The notes beneath the pieces were generated by a model that saw nothing but the letters and a program-made list of their open reading frames with translations, searched no databases and had not been told where the DNA came from. From Nitrospinota bacterium (GTDB lineage: Bacteria; Nitrospinota; Nitrospinia; JACRGO01), in NCBI GenBank assembly GCA_016212295.1, contig JACRGO010000152.1, positions 1 to 24,628 of the forward strand: a stretch of DNA of 24,628 nucleotides. Direction: 5' to 3'. Below, piece after piece: positions 1 to 6,477 of this stretch (position 1 is the stretch's first letter; each line of letters begins with the position of its first letter). Position numbers and translations under genes: made by a program.

Positions 1-754
1 AGCCGGAAGAGATGCTCATCCAGTCTCCTCCGCTGCTGACAGCGGCCCTCCATGCCAAGGTCCCTCCGCCGGTATTGGACACGCTGAAACTGGTGGACGT
101 GGCCCCATACCCGACAGTCCTTGACTTGGGGGTGACGGATAACGCGGGCGATCCAGAACCGCCGCCCGTGCCGCCGCTTGTGGAACCGCCAGTCGATCCG
201 CCTGAACTTCCCCCGGAGGAGCCGCCACTCGTTCCTCCAGTCGATCCGCCGGAGCTCCCGGACTGTTCAAGGACAAAATCCTTGTTAAGCTCAATGCCAT
301 TGTATTTTATAGTGTCTCTTTTGGTTTTATAGCCTGTTTTACTTACTGTCACTGAATAGGTGATTTTTTTTAAAGCGTTGCTATAAAAACAATAGTACCC
401 GTCGCTGTCAGTCTGCGCGGCAAGATTCCTGGCCCCTTGCTTCAGTTTCACCATGGCCTTATTAACCGCGTCTTCGTTTTGGTCCGTAACGAACCCTGAA
501 ATGCCGCATGTATCAGCCGCAAGAAAGGCGGAAATAGAAGCGGTTGACGGTTCCCGATTTTCAATTATCAATTGTCGATTGTCAATTGCCGGTTGGAGAC
601 CGGTTGCCAGGGAAGTATGGGACTTGGCCCTATGGCGGAGTCCTTTCCCGCCCGCCGCTTCCGAAGCGCCAGGAAAGCGCGATACTGCAAGATACACCGC
701 GCATACGGAGCAAATGAAAATAAACGCCCTAGTGAAAAATTTTTGTCTGGACAT
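1..754 (-). CDS. Secreted CarboxypepD_reg / BACON-like protein, 5' part only
   Basis: The minus strand is open from an ATG at 754 to the window edge (251 codons, no stop), so the C-terminus is missing. AGAAAGG lies about 7 bases upstream as ribosome binding site. Seen: basic start (MSRQKFFTR), hydrophobic signal segment at about residues 9-25, and a variable region at about 38-75. A carboxypeptidase-regulatory-like beta-sandwich follows at about 80-145 (CGISGFVTDQ, DSDGYYCF, VSKTGYKTK). A Gly/Ser/Thr linker of about 37 residues leads into a BACON-like Ig domain (LSVTPKSRTVGYGATSTSF, FSVSNTGGGTLAW, GGDWMSISSG). Known: these folds occur in exported adhesion or polymer-binding proteins. Inferred: exported or surface protein with adhesive or structural role. 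Part of the N-terminal region is encoded by repeat-like DNA (560-600). The proline-rich plus-strand frame is its shadow. Confidence 0.75.
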   Translation of the reverse strand, partial: MSRQKFFTRAFIFICSVCAVYLAVSRFPGASEAAGGKGLRHRAKSHTSLATGLQPAIDNRQLIIENREPSTASISAFLAADTCGISGFVTDQNEDAVNKAMVKLKQGARNLAAQTDSDGYYCFYSNALKKITYSVTVSKTGYKTKRDTIKYNGIELNKDFVLEQSGSSGGSTGGTSGGSSGGSSGGSTGGSTSGGTGGGSGSPALSVTPKSRTVGYGATSTSFSVSNTGGGTLAWRAAVSSGGDWMSISSG

Positions 755-798
755 GGAAAACCCTTTCTATTTGAGATTTAAGATTTGAAAATATGAAT

Positions 799-863
799 CA
801 CCGCAAAGACGCAAAGAACGCAAAGTTTAGGTTTTCCTTTGCTAACTTTGCGTCTTTGCGGTG
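799..863. repeat. Inverted copies of the CACCGCAAAGACGCAAAG repeat
   Basis: Left arm 799-825 reads CACCGCAAAGACGCAAAG and onward; right arm 837-863 ends TTTGCGTCTTTGCGGTG, giving a long near-perfect hairpin with a short loop. Related copies occur near 2851, 8690-8770, 12249, 13949, 21795-21865 and 22353. It is intergenic between the secreted protein and the eboE-type gene. Confidence 0.8.
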
Positions 864-877
864 AAGCTTTTAAAAAT

Positions 878-925
878 AAAAAAGCCCGTTTGAAACGCCG
901 GTATGAGGCGTCAAACGGGCTTTTG
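878..925 (-). terminator. Intrinsic terminator after the eboE-type gene
   Basis: AAAAGCCCGTTTG pairs with CAAACGGGCTTTT, extended by ACGCC/GGCGT with one bulge, around a short loop. Read on the minus strand the stem is followed by TTTTTTATTTTT, so it best serves the minus-strand gene ending at 1053. The A/T symmetry could also let it act on the plus strand. Confidence 0.8.
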
Positions 926-1052
926 AATTTAAAACAAAAGAAAGGGTCAGGAAGAGAAGATATTATTGATTGATTGGGCCGGGGAAATAATCATATCTTT
1001 GGAGTAAGCCATGTATTTTTCAGGAAAAAAACCGTCATTAATATTACAATTT

Positions 1053-2273
1053 TCACGGCTGCTTGTCAAAAAAATTTTCCAAAACATTTTTCAAAACCCA
1101 TCCATATTCCTCCACTATTGCCTCCACTACCCCCCTTCGCGAAAAATTTTCTGGCAATACTCCGTAAGTATAAGTCTCAATTTCCAGATGGGGCGCGGCC
1201 CCGGCCGCTAAAAGCGCCGCGAATTCCGGCGTGAGCAGGGACGAAGTGGATTCCAGCCCCTCGTGCTCCACGAAAAAAAGGGGCACATGGAAATGGACGC
1301 GCCACTCGTCCTCCTCGCACCCGGCGGAAGCCTCTTTTGCCAACGCATCAGGCAGGTCTGGCCAGGAATCAATCCTCCCCCCTGCCCTCTTCACCTTCAC
1401 CTGGTGCAGATAAACCGGATCGCAAAATTTCCTCAGCTTTTCCAACGCCTGGCCGGTTGGCTTCAACCGCAGTCCGGCGCTAAGCTGGACCTTTGGAACT
1501 GAAATACAGTGGTCCAGTAACCGCTTGAGGCCCCGGCTCAAATCCTCGAATTGAACGGCCTGGTGCGCTGTGTCGAAACAAATCCCCAAATGGCGGTTGA
1601 TGATGTTCAGCGCCCCGGAGGACCCAAGGCCGTACCGTTTTTTCAAATACCTTTTGCCATCTGTCCTCAGTGGTCCCTCGAAAAAACTCACCGCCTCCTC
1701 AGTGGTCTCAAGAAGGCAATCCGGCTCAGGTTCAAGTCCAATGCAAATCAGTCTCCCGGATTGTTCATGGATCTCCGCCAGCCGGAACGCCGCGTCCGAA
1801 AGCCTTTCCGCCATCAGCGAAACATCTCCCTCCCGCCTTATCCACTTTTTATAGGAACATGGAACGGAGCTGATGCTGCCCGGCATGGATTCAGGGAGTA
1901 TTTTTGAAAGTATATCAGCGAGGAGCATGGTGTATTCAAGCCGCTCAGAGGTCCGCCAGTCAGGTTGGTACACCCTCTCCTTTACCGGACCGCCGTGAAA
2001 CCGGCCGTATGGAAAACCGTTTACGGTAAAGACGTATAGATTTTGGGCTGAAAGAAATTCCTGGAATTGCTCCAGTGCAACAGGGTCCTTCAATGTTTGG
2101 GCGGCCCGGTAACTCAGGCGCAGCCCAAGGCCAAAGGGGCCTTTCCCGCCAATCAAGTCCCTTATGGCCAAGGTTTTTTCCTTGATGGCGGAGAAATTCT
2201 CCTCCCATGATTCTCCTGGGTGTACGTTAAGGCAGTAGGTCAGGTGCAGTTGCGGGCCCGTTTTGATTTTCAT
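1053..2273 (-). CDS. eboE: EboE-type metabolite traffic protein (TIM barrel)
   Basis: 406 aa from the ATG at 2273. Family signatures: LTYCLNVHPGESW (11-23), FGLGLRLS (47-54), YVFTVNGFPYGRFH (80-93), VYQPDW (101-106), GSISSVPCSYKKW (132-144). Probable metal-site residues of a xylose-isomerase-like barrel are E181 (LEPEPD), D234 and H237 (CFDTAH), H327/H329 (VHFHVP) and E366 (ETYTYG). Known: EboE belongs to ebo clusters (EboA-F) linked to metabolite trafficking or export, for example of scytonemin precursor; its chemistry is unsettled. Seen: the gene starts 4 bases after the upstream stop, suggesting translational coupling. No EboA/B/C/D/F partner is visible, so this is an orphan. An in-frame TTG at 2300 is less likely. 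The terminator at 878-925 closes the unit. Confidence 0.8.
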   Translation of the reverse strand: MKIKTGPQLHLTYCLNVHPGESWEENFSAIKEKTLAIRDLIGGKGPFGLGLRLSYRAAQTLKDPVALEQFQEFLSAQNLYVFTVNGFPYGRFHGGPVKERVYQPDWRTSERLEYTMLLADILSKILPESMPGSISSVPCSYKKWIRREGDVSLMAERLSDAAFRLAEIHEQSGRLICIGLEPEPDCLLETTEEAVSFFEGPLRTDGKRYLKKRYGLGSSGALNIINRHLGICFDTAHQAVQFEDLSRGLKRLLDHCISVPKVQLSAGLRLKPTGQALEKLRKFCDPVYLHQVKVKRAGGRIDSWPDLPDALAKEASAGCEEDEWRVHFHVPLFFVEHEGLESTSSLLTPEFAALLAAGAAPHLEIETYTYGVLPENFSRRGVVEAIVEEYGWVLKNVLENFFDKQP

Positions 2274-2277
2274 GGTT

Positions 2278-2820
2278 TCATGCAAGCTCCAATGCCTCAA
2301 CCAGCAAGGACAGTTCCGTTAAATTTTTGGGAGAATCGTTATAGAGGATTTTTTTCTTTCCCTTTCCCCAAGGGAGTTCCCTGGTCTTTGAGACGCCCAG
2401 TTTTTTGTAGGTTTTCAGGTCGTTCAAACCCTCCTCCGTGTACACAAGCCACCTGGTCTTGAGGCCCCCTTTTTTAATAAAGGATTTAAAAAGTCTGGCG
2501 GCTTCGGCAACGTTCCAGATGGCGTGGCCCTGGTTTTTTTCCTGATCGCATGGCGCCAGTATCCTTGGTCCATAGCGGGTCTTATTTTCCAGAAACGCGG
2601 CCCAATTGATCCCGATGACAAGGCGGCCCATTACTTTTTCCTCCTGGGAGAGGGCCTGAATTTCCAGCTTGTATATCCACATGTTTTGGATAACACCGGT
2701 GTTCAGCGCCTTTGTTATTGGCTCCTTGGGCGCGATCTTCTCGAAGATATGCTTGATTTGCAGCGCAATCACCATCCGCCGGTTGATCTGCTTGCCTGGA
2801 ATGGATTTAAAGAAGGACAT
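2278..2820 (-). CDS. Conserved hypothetical protein, 180 aa
   Basis: Start ATG at 2820 was chosen because AGGA lies 6 bases upstream; the frame continues further upstream only through repeat DNA (VFFSS, AAAKPRY). The product (MSFFKSIPGKQINRRM...) is soluble, basic and mixed alpha/beta. It begins with an amphipathic helix region (residues 8-40), then predicted strands (MWIYKLEIQAL, GRLVIGINWAAF), a helix (WNVAEAARLFKSFIKKGG) and a Lys-rich C-terminus. No signal peptide or membrane segment. I do not recognise the family. The strand pairing and lone-domain size faintly recall bacterial HORMA-type proteins, but no CD-NTase or TRIP13-like neighbour is present, so no function is assigned. It is immediately upstream of the eboE-type gene (4-base gap) and probably co-transcribed with it. 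Confidence 0.6.
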   Translation of the reverse strand: MSFFKSIPGKQINRRMVIALQIKHIFEKIAPKEPITKALNTGVIQNMWIYKLEIQALSQEEKVMGRLVIGINWAAFLENKTRYGPRILAPCDQEKNQGHAIWNVAEAARLFKSFIKKGGLKTRWLVYTEEGLNDLKTYKKLGVSKTRELPWGKGKKKILYNDSPKNLTELSLLVEALELA

Positions 2821-2872
2821 GGTTTCCTGGAGAAAAATAACATTAATTAACCACAAAGACGAAAAGAACACA

Positions 2873-3060
2873 TAGCGCGGCTTTGCCGCAGCCAAAAGGT
2901 AAACAAAATCCCAAATGGCAAATAACAAATCCCAAATAAATTACAAATTACAATTACCGAATGTTCGAAACAATTCCATTTCCTTGTTTGCCATTTGCAA
3001 TTTCGGTTATTGAGATTTATTTGCTATTTGACAATTGAGATTTGGAGTTTTGCATTTGCT
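2873..3060 (+). repeat. Composite dispersed repeat, copy 1
   Basis: A GC hairpin (TAGCGCGGC-ttt-GCCGCAGCC, 2873-2893) is followed by about 150 bp of AT-rich imperfect palindrome containing TTACAAATTACAATTACCG, CAATTCCATTTCCTTGTTTG and TTATTGAGATTTATTTG. The same order recurs at 4659-4840 and 23840-24012. It fills the gap between the 180-aa gene and the BshC-like gene. Confidence 0.85.
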
Positions 3061-3070
3061 TATTACGCAT

Positions 3071-4648
3071 TCAGCATTCCTTAACTATTTCTGCCATGCG
3101 CATGGGATCGAACAGGAAAAACGGATACTCCCTGAACCGGAGAGCCTTTTCCTCTTCCTCCCTGACGCGAAGAGCGGCCAATTCCTGTTCCGTCTCCAGG
3201 CGCGCTGGTTCCAGAAAGGAGTAGAGGGTTTCATTTATTTCATGTATTCGCCGGAAGAACTCCTTCCCTCTGCTTTCCACTGAAGAGTCTCCAAGCAGGG
3301 AATTTTTAACGCGCAGGATATCCATGAACTCCCTTCGTTTTGATTCATCAGGAATGGCGTCCAGGAATTTTTCCGGCTTGAACTTCATCTCCCGCAGCCG
3401 GATTTGTAATCTCTCATCTTCACCATCAGGGAGGCCCGATATTCCTAGTTCCGGGTAAAGGGTCAAAGAGGCCGCAAGGTAATGGGGCGGGGTGACTTTA
3501 AAATATTCCCTCATTATGAAATCCGATGTCTCGTCGTATTTTCCACCTCCTATCCCGTGCAGGAAAAGATCGCAAAAGAAGAGGCGGAAGAAGAGGGTAA
3601 GGGCCAATGCCTTGGGCCGTATGCGGACGGACGCCTGGATAAGCCTTTCAACGGCCTCGCCCGTGGCGGACCGGCCCACTTCCCAAATTCCGTTTCCTTC
3701 GAACTCCAGGGAAAATTTCCCGGTCGCGGAATCCGCTTTAGCGGTGGATGCGGAGAGCACGCTATGTCTGGCCCCCTTTTCATCTATCCACCAAAAGGGG
3801 AGTTCACAAAGTCCTTCGCCTGTCCGCAGGTCCGGAAATGGATTCGCCTTGTACCTGAGCTTGTGCCGTTTCCGGTAATCCTCCAGCGCGGAGTTGTATG
3901 CTGAGGCAAAACGTTTGGCGTCGGCTGCGATCATCATGAAGAAGCGGAGAAAGGACCGGGTCCCGCAAGCATGGGACAAGGGCAGGGAGAGATAGCCAAG
4001 CTTTGCCGGTTCCTCGAATCCGCGCCGCAATCGTGCAAGGAAGCCGGAGAGTCCACGGTCCTTCTCAATAATTCCAGACCCGATCCGCGCCAATGTCTCC
4101 ATCCTTTCCAGAATTTTTTTATCTGGAAGGGACGCCAGATGTCCCCTGGCCCTGGCCGTGAAGTCTTCCCATTCCCCGGCGGACGGGACGCTGAGCGACT
4201 CCAGCGCGTGTTCACCGGTCCAGGTCCCCAAAGGCTCCCGCGCGATCCTCAAGTTGTCAACTCTCGTTGGCAGTGGTACAGCCATTGGACCGGCCATATT
4301 GCTGTCCACCTCCAGGTTCACTGCCAGGGCGTTGGATTCAAGCGCCAGCCGGTCCAGGAGAAAATACTTTATCCAGACTCCGGGATGGTTAAGGAGAGGT
4401 TGGTGGCCGGAGAGAATTATCCGCTGGACATTTATGGACTCCTGCCTCTCGCCGCTGACGCCGCACCCAAGGCGGACCAGTTCCTCCCTGCAATGCGCGC
4501 GGAAGGAATTTCCGTCCATGTTCCCCAGGGAAAGGGAGGAGAGGTCCAGGCGGGAGCGATTCTCCTCTATCCTGTCCCCTGCCTCGGAAATGGGGAAGCT
4601 GCTAAAAAATTCGCCGTTTTTTTCCGGCACTGTCCAGTGTTTGGTCAT
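3071..4648 (-). CDS. BshC-like conserved protein, 525 aa
   Basis: Start ATG at 4648 (MTKHWTVPEKN); upstream codons lie in the repeat hairpin and no clear ribosome site is seen. Diagnostic stretches: LSGHQPLLNHPGVWIKYFLL, followed by AVNLEVDSN; mid-protein LFFRLFFCDLFLHGIGGGKY with TSDFIMREYFKVTPPHYLA; C-terminal Glu/Arg-rich helical segment ending REYPFFLFDP. The GHQP-x-L-x-HPG-x-W motif resembles the G(H/Q)QPGLFTGP segment of BshC, the cysteine-adding enzyme of bacillithiol synthesis, and I recall similar uncharacterised proteins in planctomycetes. BshA and BshB are not present here, so bacillithiol synthesis is not claimed. Soluble, no signal peptide. It heads a same-strand group with the 180-aa protein and EboE; the 250-bp gap holding a repeat makes co-transcription uncertain. 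Confidence 0.65.
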   Translation of the reverse strand: MTKHWTVPEKNGEFFSSFPISEAGDRIEENRSRLDLSSLSLGNMDGNSFRAHCREELVRLGCGVSGERQESINVQRIILSGHQPLLNHPGVWIKYFLLDRLALESNALAVNLEVDSNMAGPMAVPLPTRVDNLRIAREPLGTWTGEHALESLSVPSAGEWEDFTARARGHLASLPDKKILERMETLARIGSGIIEKDRGLSGFLARLRRGFEEPAKLGYLSLPLSHACGTRSFLRFFMMIAADAKRFASAYNSALEDYRKRHKLRYKANPFPDLRTGEGLCELPFWWIDEKGARHSVLSASTAKADSATGKFSLEFEGNGIWEVGRSATGEAVERLIQASVRIRPKALALTLFFRLFFCDLFLHGIGGGKYDETSDFIMREYFKVTPPHYLAASLTLYPELGISGLPDGEDERLQIRLREMKFKPEKFLDAIPDESKRREFMDILRVKNSLLGDSSVESRGKEFFRRIHEINETLYSFLEPARLETEQELAALRVREEEEKALRFREYPFFLFDPMRMAEIVKEC

Positions 4649-4658
4649 TGATTGCCCG

Positions 4659-4840
4659 TATCGCGGCATGGCCGCAACCAAAAGGAAAACAAAATCCCAA
4701 ATGACAAATAGCAAATTACAAATAAACTACAAATTACAATTACCGAATGCCCAAAACAATTCCTTTTCCTTGTTTGTTCTTTGTAATTTTGGTTATTGAG
4801 ATTTATTTGTTATTTGGCAATTGTAATTTGGATTTTCATA
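4659..4840 (+). repeat. Composite dispersed repeat, copy 2
   Basis: GC hairpin (TATCGCGGC-atg-GCCGCAACC) at 4659-4679, then the AT-rich palindrome with CAAATTACAATTACCGAATG and TTGGTTATTGAGATTTATTT. It lies directly upstream of the start of the BshC-like gene, whose 5' leader must cross it. Confidence 0.85.
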
Positions 4841-4930
4841 AAAACTTTAGTAACTAACTATTCAGTGTGTTTTTATTTTTGTTCTCCTTAAAACTGAATT
4901 TTTATAGTTAAAGGGAGCCTGCGGTCTTTT

Positions 4931-5033
4931 TACATCCCCCTGGCCCCCTTTTCCAAGGGGGAATCAGGCGATGTCCGGGCGATGGATGGCACAACCCATT
5001 CCCCCTTAACAAAGGGGGATTAAGGGGGATGTA
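4931..5033. mobile_element. MITE-like element with C-rich/G-rich inverted ends, copy 1
   Basis: The element begins TACATCCCCCTGGCCCCCTT and ends AAGGGGGATTAAGGGGGATGTA, about 34-bp imperfect inverted ends around a ~35-bp core, 103 bp in all, with no coding capacity. A second copy is at 23166-23265 with a different core. The rest of the gene-free stretch 4841-4930 and 5034-5124 shows nothing recognisable beyond AT-rich sequence. Confidence 0.75.
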
Positions 5034-5124
5034 AAGATGCATTTAACGGCGACTATCGGGGTTATATAATATTTCGCTGAATAGTTACAAACTTTGTTAA
5101 AAAGTTGCAATCACAAATCTAAAA

Positions 5125-6477
5125 TCACTCCCCTCCATGCCTGATCTTTTCCCAATACTCCTTAAAGGAAAAGCGTGGGTCCTTGGACCTCGTGTGGCAC
5201 CTCCGGCAGGTTTCCTCGTTCGCCTTGCCGTATGGCTTTGACGAGTCGGCAGTGTGTTCCTTTCCTGGACCGTGGCAGGACTCGCATTGCACATTGCCAA
5301 GCTCCGGCGTGACTTCCCTCTCAACGTATCCGCCGGACCCATAACCAGTCACATGACACCCGACGCATTCTGGATCGAAGGACCCGCCCTCGGATTCCAA
5401 GGTTTCCAGGGCGCGCGCGTGGCGGGTCAGCCTCCAGCCGCTTACTATCTTTTCATGGCAGGGCATGCATGACTCAGCCGAGACGTAAGGCGAGGTCTCT
5501 CTGGCCTTTTTTCCCTTTTCCGATTTTTCCATGAACAATTTTTTTGCCGACTCCTTATATTCCGCGTAAAGAGGCTCCATATCCGGGTCATCGTTAATGG
5601 AAGCGTCCAACGTTATCCAACGGTGGCGAAGGGCCGGGGCCTCGCCTTGTGACACGGTGATTTCCCCAATCCTCCTTCCCCGGTTGTCGGCGAAAAAAAT
5701 CCCCCTCTCTTCCCGCTGGACGGGTTCCTTGGGCGTTTCGTTCTCCGGGTCATCAGTATGGCCTGCAACAATAATTTTTATCGCCGGAAATTCCGATAAA
5801 ATTTCATTGGCCTGTGTGTCAGAGCCGTGGAACAGGAGCGCTGGAATATCAACCCTGTTCTCCCGCAAGAGAGAAGCAAGCCGTTCCTTTAGAAATTTCC
5901 CGGGCGGCTCAATGGAAATTCCAGCGTGCGAGGCGTTGGGGAAAAGGGCAGGGTCGATCAGTCCAATGATCCCAACGCGAATGCCGGTGGAAAGCTCCTT
6001 CACAATTATATCCAGAAACGAAGCACCGGGATATTTAAGGTTGGAGGCGAGCCAGCCGCCGAAGCCCTGCGCGGCAAAGAAGGACGGACCGTACGCAAAA
6101 TCCTTTTCTCCTGCTAGCGCCGCGTTGTATTTCATGACAGGCAAGGCCCTGGCGATGAAGTCCGCTTTCAGGCGGCCCTGGGCGCTTGACCCTTTCAAGC
6201 TGTCTCCCGCGTCCAGCACGAGGACGTTTTTTTCTTTTTCCCTCACTGATTTAATTGCCGCGGCGCGCCTTGGCAATCCGCCGAAATCCGCTTCCTTCGA
6301 GCAGCCGCAGGGCTTGATCTCCTCCAGCGTGTTTCCGGTGTAGAGTATGGTGAAGGAAGGCGGTTTGGCTTCTTCGGTCCCCTGCGCCCAGAGCGCGGTA
6401 TAGGGCAGGAAGGACGCGGAGAGAGGGAAAATGGCCAGGGACAAGAATTTTAAAAATTTGCGCCTACAATTTTTCAT
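5125..6477 (-). CDS. UshA-like phosphoesterase / tetraheme cytochrome c fusion
   Basis: 450 aa. Signal peptide 1-32 (hydrophobic 11-30, A-x-A-like end). Residues 42-290 follow the UshA/5'-nucleotidase metallophosphoesterase layout: FTILYTGNT, VLVLDAGDSLKG (85-96), LAGEKDFAYG (121-130), LLFHGSD (214-220), IVAGHTDD (236-243). The usual DxH ligand pair at the first motif is absent and the GNHE-type motif reads GEKD, so ordinary hydrolase activity is doubtful. A CGC pair (57-59) sits at the first motif; I recall UshA-like (seleno)protein families with Cys or Sec there. Residues 330-450 are cytochrome c554-like with four CxxCH sites at 337, 371, 398 and 424. Inferred: periplasmic redox protein. 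The gene overlaps the upstream glycosyltransferase gene by 14 bp, indicating translational coupling. Confidence 0.85.
   Translation of the reverse strand: MKNCRRKFLKFLSLAIFPLSASFLPYTALWAQGTEEAKPPSFTILYTGNTLEEIKPCGCSKEADFGGLPRRAAAIKSVREKEKNVLVLDAGDSLKGSSAQGRLKADFIARALPVMKYNAALAGEKDFAYGPSFFAAQGFGGWLASNLKYPGASFLDIIVKELSTGIRVGIIGLIDPALFPNASHAGISIEPPGKFLKERLASLLRENRVDIPALLFHGSDTQANEILSEFPAIKIIVAGHTDDPENETPKEPVQREERGIFFADNRGRRIGEITVSQGEAPALRHRWITLDASINDDPDMEPLYAEYKESAKKLFMEKSEKGKKARETSPYVSAESCMPCHEKIVSGWRLTRHARALETLESEGGSFDPECVGCHVTGYGSGGYVEREVTPELGNVQCESCHGPGKEHTADSSKPYGKANEETCRRCHTRSKDPRFSFKEYWEKIRHGGE

Noticed and set aside
12-332. Proline-rich plus-strand frame (PPVDPPELPPEEPP type)
   Set aside because: It is the complement of the Gly/Ser linker of the minus-strand secreted protein, which has a signal peptide, recognisable domains and a ribosome site.
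2278-2820. Defence (CBASS-type) system around a HORMA-like protein
   Set aside because: The HORMA resemblance is weak and no cyclase, effector or TRIP13-like gene is nearby.
3971-4651. 226-codon plus-strand frame
   Set aside because: Antisense to the conserved BshC-like gene; no ribosome site or family features.
4978-5000. Possible sigma-54 promoter (TGGCAC at about 4986)
   Set aside because: No TTGC at the correct spacing; the match lies inside the MITE-like core.
5125-6477. Possible selenoprotein
   Set aside because: The candidate positions are encoded by Cys codons and there is no in-frame TGA, so at most it is a Cys homologue of a selenoprotein family.
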